Below, piece by piece: positions 34,166 through 43,929 of a stretch of DNA of 64,000 nt. Every line of letters begins with the position of its first letter. Within the stretch, counting starts at the first letter, position 1. A program made the translations under genes and the position numbers. Location: NCBI RefSeq assembly GCF_010183535.1, contig NC_071331.1:8308001-8372000 (forward strand), written 5' to 3'. The notes under the pieces are model-generated. The model was not told where the DNA came from, did not search any database, and saw only the letters and a list, made by a program, of their open reading frames with translations. Origin of the DNA: Caenorhabditis remanei. Taxonomy: Eukaryota > Nematoda > Chromadorea > Rhabditida > Rhabditidae.

Positions 34166-37100
34166 TTATTGTTTGACTAAAAACAAGGTAACAAGCGCAT
34201 TTCCAACTTGAAAAATGACGAGAAGAAGGAAATCGAGTCGATCGAAAAACTTGATATAAGTGAGTTCTCTGAAGTAGTCACGATCTTCCTCCTGGATGTA
34301 TTCACGCACAGATTGCAGAGATTCGTCGAGGTTTTTGAAGAGGTAGGCGCTGAAGACAACGATTATGGGATTTAGAAATGTTGAATTTTTTCCAATGAAT
34401 GAAACAGGGTTTTCTTCACTTTTTGGCATACTCACCCCTCTCCAGTATAATGAATCCTTTCGGCCGTACTACTTTTATGTCGAATTTTCGTGATATTCCT
34501 TGACAGGAACTTCGATGATCCAGTCATTCTTAGGATCCATAACATCCATGCTGGTGGTTTCCATTCACGTGTGTGAGCTCGTTGATGGAGAGTCAAGACG
34601 AGAACAGAACAGAGGACACCGATGGCGACGACGAAGATTTCGGCGAGGATGAAGTTTCCTGAAGAATTGATAATATGGGTGTTAGCCAGACAATACAACT
34701 ATTAAGAACTGGATTTTTTTCTGAAAATTAAATAATAGTAAAGGATTTTGCAAAATGAACTAATAAATACCTCATAAGTTCATACCAGTTTATTGAAACC
34801 GTAAATCTCATCTCCAACCCCCCCACTAACCCAACAACGGAAGTTCTGAAGTTTTCGGCATCGCATTTGCCACAATTTGTAGGATAACAGCTGATGACAG
34901 GAGTGTAGTGATACCCAAATTGACTCTTTCCTCTCTCAATCCATGGTTAGCTGTCGGTGTGAACAGTCCAAATATACAAACGACAGTGATGATATACGTG
35001 GGGATGAGGAGAACCCATACGTAGAACAAGGGACGTCGTTTTACCGTTAACTGGAAAATAATTAAATTATTGTGTTTCAAGTGGGAGTGATTTGTTAAAA
35101 AAAAGTTTATTTATCATTAGTATTCATTTTTGACTCACCGCAAAATGAACCTCCGAAAATGTGAAATTCACATCAGGATCCTCAGTTTGCCCCACTGAAC
35201 TGATGATTCCTTCGAAATCCCATTCAGAGTTACCCTGAAAATCCTGGAAAATAGTGAGTACTGTTTCGAGATCAGGGTAAGGCTAATTATCTTCTTTTCT
35301 TAAGTAGTCGTACAGTCGCAATGATGCTAATAACTTGGTTATCTACAATGTTCTATTCTTATGACTTTGATCTGTCGATTTGCGGAAAAAAGGGATTACT
35401 ACATATTACTGTTTTAAAGATTTTAGATGAAATGTGTCATAGTTTCCGTAGTTGCTTCATGTTTCATTCTTTTTAGATGACAATTTTTTGTAGAATCGCC
35501 CACTTAAGGGTTTTAACTCGCCCGGTGAAAAAATATTTTCTTGATGATGTTGACTCATTTCAGAACGATTGGCCATAACTCTCCGGAGAAGGGTCGTACT
35601 AAAAACCGGACACCTTCAAAAAACAAGACCTATGTTTGATATAGATCCTCAGCAAAAAAAAACGTTATGGTATAATACACATGCTCGAAATTTCTCATTT
35701 TCAAGTGATTATTGAGATAAATACAGTTTCAAAAAAGTTTTAGAAACTGTTCTAAAATAGAGAAAATATTGGAGAGACTTCCAACAGAACATGTAAAATA
35801 TTTAAACGCACCCCAAAATAAGTTTCATTTGCCTCGATACTTGGTCCATTGACACACGTGACCTCCTCTTTCGTGTAACTCCACGGTCCCATCTTCACCA
35901 TACATGTCTGTTGATCATACGGGAATCTGTCCACATTCATATCACAAAGATTCACAAAAACCGCGTAAATGCTCTGTCTGACCAGTCCGTCATGCCTCAC
36001 AGACACATATCTCTCATCTGAATCGATCAAATAATTCGTGTCGATACTTGTGGATACTGTAGTGTCGGGAGTCCAGAGGAAAGATTCTTTGAGTTTCAGC
36101 CAAGTCACATTGTAATCGGATCTATTCCATGAAATGAATTCATCCGTCCATTGAAGAATGAATTCAGATGAGAAACTGACGGTTTCTTCGGCAGGGTCGA
36201 GAACAAGGACAGACATGGAATTGAGGGAAATATTGACAATGAGAGCTTCCTTTTCATTGACAACAGGGCGGATGGAGTTGTCGTAACCTGAAAAAAAAAC
36301 GAAGCTATAATCAATAAATCATTCTGATAGAACAGATATGTATGGTATGAAACACGTAAAATCTGAAATTCTGAAAAAAGTTTTTTGAATTTGACACTGC
36401 TCTGTTTTACGGTTTCAGCAAGTGCTTTTATTGAAACTAACACAAAAAAAGTAAGTTTTTGCAACGTTCAACTTTTTTTTGGTATGTAGGAGGATAAACT
36501 AATGGAGGCCTATGGCGGATTATCAATGATACAATGTTTCATGTTTCATGACCTCAATGAAACGGAATTTTTTGGTGAAAAACTTGATAGTAGTTGACTT
36601 CCACAATAAATTGGAACGATTGGAAGCTTTAGTGGGAAATATGATTTAAGAGTGCATCACTATGTTACAGGTATTTCGTTTTAAATCCAGAGTGCAATTT
36701 CCCATTTTAATTTCTTAGTTTTATGTGCTTGTATGGACCTTCTCGAGAAAATTTTATTGACTACGGAGCGTTGCCAGAGATTTCGAAAACAGAGGTTTCG
36801 ACCCTGAACGTAAAAAAACACGGAGAAATGAATAATTGCATAATTGCCTTATTTTCTTTTTTGCGATTAGTGGCAAAGAGTCTGGGTTTCTAAAAGTCTG
36901 TAATCGAAGCGTGACGAGACCGTTTTGTTCAATCAATTTGAAAAATTAAGAAACTGCGCAAATCAGAGCCATGTGTAATTTCCAAATATCGTGATTTAAG
37001 AAAAACAGTGAAAAAATTATTTTTCTTGATTAAAGCACAATACAACTGTGTCTGCTAAATATTGCTCTCTGGGACAGCCCAAAAGTATAAACCTAGAAAC

Positions 37101-37457
37101 TTTAAATATGGCCATGCGTTAGTGAGACTAAGTTACTAAAAACATGGAAAGTACATATGGAAAAACTTTTTTGCACATTTACAATTTATAATACGATTTA
37201 CTTATTTTGGGTTTTCCTTTTTTAATGACACTGCGGCATCAAAGTCACAACGTAACAAAACTGATTGTGAGCCGAGTCAGTTCTGACATCAGAACTTCTT
37301 GAAACAGTTAAAAAAACAAAACTCGTGAGACAGCAAACCCACCTTGCATAATGACATCCTTCAACTGCTCGGCTACTGTGATTGAATCAACTGCTGTGGG
37401 AAATACAGTCAAATGAAAAAACAACACCAAAAAAACATTTGCCAGAGGTGTACCCAT
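34166..37457 (-). CDS. Cys-loop ligand-gated ion channel subunit (440 aa)
   Basis: Exons in order on the minus strand: 37457-37343, 36287-35812, 35243-35139, 35050-34831, 34658-34436 and 34349-34166, totalling 1,323 nt and closing on TAA. Signal peptide about 1-25 (MGTPLANVFLVLFF). The extracellular domain has the Cys-loop C153..C167 (CDMNVDRFPYDQQTC, 13 residues between). TM1 is at about 241-262, TM2 at 273-296 (EERVNLGITTLLSSAVILQIV), TM3 at 307-330, a short M3-M4 loop, and TM4 at about 415-437. The motif NAMPKTSELPLLG is nicotinic-like. The Glu-Arg before TM2 and the absence of a Pro-Ala insert suggest cation selectivity. No vicinal Cys pair is seen in loop C, so it is probably a non-alpha or orphan LGC-type subunit. 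Exon 3 could start nine bases later. The two large introns (about 1.05 kb and 0.57 kb) hold nothing recognised. Ligand unknown. Confidence 0.88.
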
Positions 37458-37590
37458 TGAAACAGTAAAAAAGACCAACCGATATAAGTGACACCTTCTC
37501 ATATTTCCATTGAGGGAGATGAGTTGAAACCGAACACCTTCTCTCTCTTCCAATAAAGTGTATAGTATGGGAAAGTGAGGTGAGGCGGGA

Positions 37591-37603
37591 GGGGGGGGGG
37601 GGG
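37591..37603 (+). repeat. G13 homopolymer upstream of the channel gene
   Basis: Thirteen consecutive G residues within a G-rich stretch (37581-37610), about 135 nt upstream of the channel start codon. Such tracts can form quadruplexes and are unstable in worms lacking the DOG-1 helicase. Confidence 0.85.
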
Positions 37604-37619
37604 ATCGGGTGCAATTAGT

Positions 37620-39036
37620 TATTCTAGACAATGTTTGAATTATTAATGGGAATGTGGAACAGAGGTTTTTATTGTTTCGAATTGGAAGTTTTAGTCATAA
37701 TGAGAATAATAGTTCAATGTCGTTAACGGTTTTCTTTTTTTCTTTGGGTTATACATATAACGAAAAGGAATTTTTGAATTCTCTCCTCGTTGAATATCTG
37801 AATAGAATGGCATCTGTTTTGGATCCGAGCGCCGCATCTGTTTCTTTACAAAATTTCTGTTTCCCATGATTGCTACTTCGAAAAACAAATTTTCCAAAAC
37901 AATGAATTGAACGTGTGATTCTTTATTTGACATTTGGTAGCCTCCTGGAATTACCTCCTCTTTGAAACACGTTTTGTTTTTCTCCATCATTATTCCTGAA
38001 CAGAAACAACTATGTAATCAGGTCACTGTTCAAAGAATACACTTTTTTAAACCGGAAACGGGGATTTATTGCACTCCGGAGCAGCTGCTCATCAAACTCT
38101 TTCGGATTAGTTTGTTGCTCCTTTTCCCTTGATGCGGCAGAAAATCAACAGATCGTGAAGAGGAGGGTCTCTCGTATGAAAAAAACGGGTCGTCGTCGTT
38201 CGAATCCCAATTTGGATAAATGTACTGTTTCATGACATTGAGTAGAGCAACAGGAGAACCAGATGGTATTCGGTGTTGTAAAAATCTACATTTTTATGAA
38301 CTAAACTAACCACAGTTCACTTCAATTTTTTTTGAGAAGCAGAAGTGTTTGTTTCCCTCTGGAGCAACTATTCAGTAAATTCTTTACAAAATATATACTT
38401 TTCTTCTTTTATTTAGCGAACTTCAGCGAAGCAAACAAAGAAAGTGTTTAAAAAACATTTGCACCTACTTTATGAATGCCAGTAGCAGAAAATTTATGTT
38501 TCTGGTGTTTTAGAAAAAATTGACTACAGGACTTTTCAAATTCTGAAAACGATTTGTATATTCTGGAACTCATAGCCTCTGGTAGCTTGGATGGTAGCGT
38601 TTATTATTCATGGATTGAATGAATTTGTCTAGAGTTCTGTGGAATTACGCAAAGCATTTACCCAACATTCACCAAACCTATTTTGTGTTTTGTGAACTCT
38701 TCTACCAATGTGATCATTTCAATAGGCCGGAGCTGTCAATCACCCATTCGTTTCAGTACGCAGAGAACAGATTCTTATCAATTACACAGGAGAGCGGAGA
38801 GCGGACACGAGTTCGGAACTGATAAAGTATATTGAGAAGGCGGGTCGAAAAAAAAACATTTATCTTCTTTGCCTTTATTTGTAGTGCTTTTTTATGAGAA
38901 TCGTTTGAATTAATAAAGAATACTCCTCAATATTTTTACTTTGTTTTCATTTTTACCAAAGAGTTTGCTAACTACGAAAAAACTGAAAAATGTTTGAATT
39001 TCTGATAGACACAAACAATGTGGAGCAATAAACATA
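37620..39036. other. Intergenic region
   Basis: No gene is supported. A G-rich tract lies at its left edge. About 38690-38820 is a copy of a repeat also present at about 39830-39975 and 40430-40570. A minus-strand AATAAA for the next gene lies at 39037-39042. Confidence 0.55.
38690..38820 (+). repeat. Dispersed 5'-flank repeat, copy 1 of 3
   Basis: Shares 'gagctgtcaatca', then 'ttatcaattacacaggag' and surrounding sequence with 39830-39975 and 40430-40570, all in the same orientation. The second copy lies directly upstream of the minus-strand gene ending at 39704, so these may be pieces of a duplicated upstream region. Confidence 0.6.
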
Positions 39037-39084
39037 TTTATTCAAACTCAAATTCAATTTAATCAATTCATTCCAGACATGTGA

Positions 39085-39704
39085 TTAGGATCTCAATTGT
39101 GTAATATTTCGCCAAAGTTCTCTTTCCTCTCTGAGCTTGCAAATACGAATTCGTTCTTGTATTGTTGAGCTGTACGCTTCGACAATGGCGCGACTGCAAG
39201 TTGGGAGGCTCTCCATCACACTGACCATGCAAAATTGGAACGATTCGCTTTCACAATCTGGAGCTACGGGACAAGCAGCAAACTTTGAAAAGTTTTCCTG
39301 AAAAAAAAATACTTGTTGGAGTTTACTGAAATTGAATTGACAACTCACCTGACTGAAACAGTCACTAAAATCGTGTGTTGATAACAGTAACTTTACTTTG
39401 TATTTCAACTGAATTTCGTCCATTCTGTTCACACTCATTGGACACACAACAGTTCCGACACAAACCAGCCAATCCTCCAACTTTGGAACGTATTGTTCGA
39501 AATTTGGAGCGTACCAGTCTGGCTTGAATCCCACTTCCTGAAATTACCACGATTCATGTCACCTAATACAGTTTTATAGCTCACCTTAGCGCATCTCAGC
39601 ATTTTGTGATGCTCATTTCGGCAATCAATATAGTTTGGAGCGACTGGAGTGGTATAAATTCCTCCAGCGAAGAGGAAAACCAAGAGCCAAATTGGGAGCA
39701 GCAT
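39085..39704 (-). CDS. Secreted T20D4.11-like (DUF19) protein (173 aa)
   Basis: Three exons on the minus strand (39704-39585, 39537-39349, 39297-39085), each a whole number of codons, with GTGAG donors and TTTCAG acceptors. A signal peptide (MLLPIWLLVFLFAGG, about 1-18) is followed by a cysteine-rich mature protein: DC..RC, WLVCVGTVVCP, DC, ACPVAPDC, FC and TC..IC. The C(x)4-5C pair after a Trp-Leu and the spacing of the rest fit the nematode T20D4.11-like domain (PF01579), which is secreted and of unknown function. It is paralogous to the gene at 41942 on the same strand, with identical exon phases. A poly(A) signal is at 39042-39037. Family assignment is by pattern, not by search. Confidence 0.78.
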
Positions 39705-39829
39705 ATCACGTCAGATGATTGAAAGAGCTGATAGCTGATAGACCTCCCACAAGCCCTTTTATACCGAAAAATTTCATCATCTTAATGGCTTCATTCCACT
39801 ATTCTGTAGCCGCCCCTAATTTTTTTTTT

Positions 39830-39975
39830 GGCACACTATTCTTTCACGTGATTGTCTCTCTAAACTCTTCCACAAGTGCCATCCTTTGGATAGGACGGAG
39901 CCGTCAATCAACCATTTTTTCAGAACAAAAAGAACACATTCTTATCAATTACACAAGAGAGAGACTGGCACTGAA
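39830..39975 (+). repeat. Dispersed 5'-flank repeat, copy 2 of 3
   Basis: Contains 'tttcacgtgattgtctctct', 'gagccgtcaatcaa' and 'cttatcaattacacaagag', matching the copies at 38690 and 40430. It lies just upstream of the T20D4.11-like gene ending at 39704. Confidence 0.6.
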
Positions 39976-41167
39976 CAAGAGAATGCAAGAAGAAGAAGAG
40001 AATTTAGTTCCGACAATCTAGAAATAGTTCACGGGACACGAGAGACGGACAGCCCTCGCTTTCCGGAAAACCGAAAAACCAGAATGTGTTTCAAGAATCG
40101 AACTCTCCTGGCAGATGACAGATATCTTTGTGTGATCACACTAAGGCTTGTGCTCTCGGAGCATGTGCCAGGAGTTTTTGAAACACATGGTCTTTTTTTG
40201 GAAGAAGCGTGTGGGTGTCATGAGGGAGATGTCCCGAGAAACAGAGCACATTACAACACTTTCCAACCCGAAGGTTTCGAGAAACGAACTTTTTCATTTT
40301 GGTTTTTCGGATAAAGATTCATATCCGTCTCTTGTGTTCTGTGAACTATTTTCAGATTTTCTCTCTGAGTGTCAGATTAATGCGTGGGTTGACTCCGCGG
40401 TTCCGAACTTCTGTTTCAAACATTTTGGCACACTATTATTTCATGTGATTGTCTCTTTGAACTATTCGACTAATGTGATCCTTTGGAAAAGTGGGAGCTG
40501 TCAATCAAATATTTTTTGTACTCAAAGAATACATTTTTATCAGTTACACAGGAGGGAGAAAAAAGCTGGCATTCGAGTGTCGTGCTGATAAAAATTTTTT
40601 TATCGGAAAATCACGTAGTGGGAAAGAGAAGTGACAGCAAATACACAAGAATTAAAAATTGACTTCTAAGGAGATCTCGTTTGGAAATTGTGTCGAGTCT
40701 TCCTTCAAAACCTGATTGTTCAAAATAATTCGCAATTTTTTGTAAACTGATAATACATGGTTTTACTACTGCAACGTTTCTTCTTTTGAAAAATTTTAAT
40801 TCCTGGCTGCAACATTCTTTTTTTATACAAACAGTTCACTTTCGTAAATGGATTAGTAATATAAGCGAAAAAGGTTTTTTAATACGGATTCACGTTTTTC
40901 ACGAAATGAGTTCACCCGGGTCACCCTACTTAATGTAAGATTCGATACGGAATCAAATAAATTAATAATAGAAAACAGTTAAAAATTCCTGATTTTGCAT
41001 CAACAATTTTTTAATAACAATTAGATACAACTTACTTAGTAAAATTATTGTGAAAAATTATCTAATTCCTAAATTAGAACTTTCTGTTTCAGTAATTTAT
41101 TGTGAAACAAAGAAGTTGAACACATTATTACATGGCCACGTTCTCTGTCATTTACGAGCAAAGTGAA
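39976..41167. other. Intergenic region between the two T20D4.11-like genes
   Basis: Open frames here (for example 39886-40314) lack codon bias, splice sites and family resemblance, so no gene is called. The third copy of the 5'-flank repeat lies at 40430-40570. The rest is AT-rich with no recognised feature. Confidence 0.5.
40430..40570 (+). repeat. Dispersed 5'-flank repeat, copy 3 of 3
   Basis: 'tttcatgtgattgtctcttt', 'gagctgtcaatcaa' and 'tatcagttacacaggag' match the copies at 38690 and 39830 in the same order and orientation. Confidence 0.6.
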
Positions 41168-41687
41168 GCACAGAAAAAACTCAAACGAGTCTGAATGAGT
41201 TGGTATTAGGCATAGTGAGTACCCAACCTCTTCTAAGAATAATCGTACACATTTTGTTAGGCTCCGCCCCCGTCCGTCTGAAACCCAGATACCATACTGA
41301 AAAATTTAAAAAAATTTCAGATGATGAGATTTAAAAAAATATTTTTAGGAATGAATTATTTGGACTATTATAACACTTTTTGTGATGGGACTAAAAAAGA
41401 CATGTCACCTTTTGGTAGAAAAATATCATAAAAAGTTCATTTTTGGTAATCGAGCTCAACTTTGACGAATATCTTTTCATGGAACTGCTCTTGAAATAAT
41501 TCATTCCTAAAAAGATTTTTTTTAAATCTCATCATCTGAAAATTTTTTAAATTTTTCAGTATGGCATCTGGGTTTCAGACGGAAGGGGGCGGAGCCTAAC
41601 AGAATGTGTACGATAATTCTTAGAAGAAGTTGGGTACTCACTATGCCTAATACCAACTCATTCAGACTCGTTTGAGTTTTTCTGTGC
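41168..41687. mobile_element. 520-bp long-TIR MITE
   Basis: Inverted arms of about 190 bp begin GCACAGAAAAAACTCAAACG and carry the block 'aggctccgcccc' near 41261 and its complement near 41584. The arms are well conserved apart from a few mismatches. No convincing target-site duplication is visible, so the superfamily is undetermined. Confidence 0.75.
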
Positions 41688-41941
41688 AGTTGTCAACAGT
41701 TGGATGGTTGAGAGTATCAGAGAACATGTCTTAAACTTTTAAAAATTCAATATCGTGCCTTCAATGTTAGTCCGATAAGTTTCAGTTGATGATGAAGTCG
41801 TTGAAACAGTTTGAATTTTATATCAGAAGGAAAAAAATACGTTCTGTTTCACTGGGTTTACTAATGAAACTGTTTTATTTACATGCTATTAAATTTACAA
41901 TTACATTAAATCCGTGCAAATATTTATTCATAATTACAGTT

Positions 41942-42594
41942 TCATGGTGCAGTTTTAGTATTATTCCCACGCTCTTCATAAATTTTTGACGGTGGAATTC
42001 CTAACAACTCTTTAATTTCCTTTCTCACTTTACAGAATCTGACAGTATCCGGAATAAATGAGATATAGGAGTTCACATCTTTTTGAGTGCACGCATCCGA
42101 TTGTTTCATGATATCAGTGACACAGTCGTAGAACGATAGATCCCCACATTCAACCTCTCCTTCTGGTCGGCAGGACGTGATTTCACTCTGCAAAAGAGAT
42201 CTTACTTGAGAATTTTGAAATTTTGAAAAAAACCTTATCGAGGCATGGGCGTGGTTCTCTAGCCGTCCTTACGAAAATATTGAACATGATTTTGGTTCCT
42301 TCGAAGTATTTTGCATTCAACGGACACACTGGTTCTCCAACACACTTCACCCATTTCTCAAACTTTGGAATTTCTTTCTCATAATTATTCCAATCCCTAT
42401 TGACAGTATTCGAAGTCATATTGGCTTCCTGAAATGAATGAGAATAGTTATATTTATAATGATTTCAGAATATTTCTTACCGATGTACATTTCTCAGCGG
42501 CTTGCTTCTCCAGTTCACATTCTTTTTCCGAAGGGTTTCCTGAAACAGCCATCAGGAAGAGCACAGGAACAAATAGTTGTTGTAGCATTTTCAT
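41942..42594 (-). CDS. Secreted T20D4.11-like (DUF19) protein (184 aa)
   Basis: Exons on the minus strand: 42594-42481, 42428-42234 and 42187-41942, all phase 0 and ending in TGA. A signal peptide (MKMLQQLFVPVLFLMAVSG) precedes a cysteine-rich domain: ECELEKQAAEKC, KWVKCVGEPVCPLN, PCLDK, SCRPEGEVECGDLSFYDC, ACTQKD and RFCKVRKEI. This is the T20D4.11-like (PF01579) pattern and lines up exon by exon with the gene at 39085. The two share low identity outside the cysteines, so the duplication is old. The C-terminal tail (KIYEERGNNTKTAP) is extra. AATAAA on the minus strand lies at 41879-41874. Extracellular function is unknown. Confidence 0.8.
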
Positions 42595-42599
42595 GATAG

Positions 42600-43929
42600 A
42601 AAGTGGTAGGGGACGATGGTTTTATAGGAGAGGCATGATTCATGTTTGTTGGGAAAAAAAAGTAGGCAATTCGGATTGTTTTCAAAACAAAAACGATTTT
42701 TGGTTTTCAGTTTTGTTTTGTGGGCTGAAAATAGAATTCTATCCAGAGGTGATATTGATTTCAAAAAACTAAAACCATTTTAAATTAAGAATTTGAAAAG
42801 CTTATTATTTTACATCAAAAATTTAAAACATACATTTTTCCTGTGAAACAGCAATTTCATGTTTTATACACGAAAAGTGTTGTAAAAGTTTGGAATCTTG
42901 TCGGGATTAAGCTCAATAAGGCCTTTCAACATGAAAATGCCATGAACTTTAATTATTAATCTTGATTCAATCAACAAAAATTGGTTTCAAAATATAAGAT
43001 TACTGTTTACAAGTGTGATTATCCTGATTGAAATTAATTAGACATATTTATTCACTCATAATATTAAGAACATCCACTTTCTTTAACTGAGCGCAATTAT
43101 TCCAATAGAATTCTAGGAGTGTTCATCAGAATCGGTTTTGTTGATAAAAAAAATTATTAACAAAATTATTCTGTTTCTTCAAGCCGTTTTACAACAGTTT
43201 TAGGGCTGTTTTGACAATAAAGTTTTAGAAACCGAAAATTTCCAAAATATCGTCAAGATTGCTCTAGAATTGACCGAGTATGATATCTCAAAGTGGTTCA
43301 ACTCAAAAAAGTCGAAAAAATGGAATTGTGTCGCCATTCTTTGGAAACTCAAAAAGGGCACGTAAGATTTTTGTTTTTTCCTAGTTGAGGTAAAGGCCAA
43401 AATATCTAAGAAATCCCAGCGTTACACCCTGAGTTATTCCCATGTGAGTGGGAATATTGAAACACTTTCTATAACTGAGCACAGTCATTTCAATAAAACT
43501 CTAGGGTCTTCATCGGAATCATATGCCGTTTCACAGTTTTTGTTTAAAAACTTTAATTTTAATTTAATTTATTGACTAAAAAACTTTAATATTATTAATA
43601 AAACATTGAGTGCTGCTTCGTTTCTTCAAGCCATTTTACAACAACTTTAGAGCTGTTTTGATACATGGAAAGGTATTTTTTTGTTATAACGAGTTTTCTC
43701 CCTCGTTTATAATATATACCGAACAATTCTTAAATATCTTCTCATGGCATTTGGAAGCATCTAAAAAATTTCGACATTCAATGGTATCATTAGAAATCTT
43801 TATATCATCACAAATTCATGAAACATTATTCAATAGAATATCACAATTATTGAAATCTCGGGAGCAAAAAACAGAAATTCAAAACCCGTATTCTTAACGA
43901 AAGATAAGACAAACAACACTTTTAATAAA
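42600..43929. other. Intergenic region
   Basis: No gene is supported. It includes two similar stretches near 43060-43180 and 43450-43640 ('ctttctttaactgagcgcaa' against 'tttctataactgagcacag', each followed by 'tctaggagtgttcatcag'-like text), i.e. a degenerate local duplication. A 21-bp LINE tail lies at 43558-43578. Confidence 0.5.
43558..43578 (-). mobile_element. 21-bp LINE 3'-tail insertion
   Basis: The insert ends in the same ttaatttattgacta tail as the LINE at 18129 and is bounded by identical 12-bp repeats aaaaactttaat (43546-43557 and 43579-43590). It fits an extreme 5'-truncated insertion of the same retrotransposon family. Confidence 0.6.

Noticed and set aside
38150..38225. B-box-like 'cgttcgaatccc' as a tRNA
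   Set aside because: No A box at proper spacing and no stem pairing.
39886..40588. Two overlapping + strand open frames of about 140 codons upstream of a T20D4.11-like gene
   Set aside because: They overlap a non-coding dispersed repeat, show no domain, signal peptide or splice logic, and read as chance frames.
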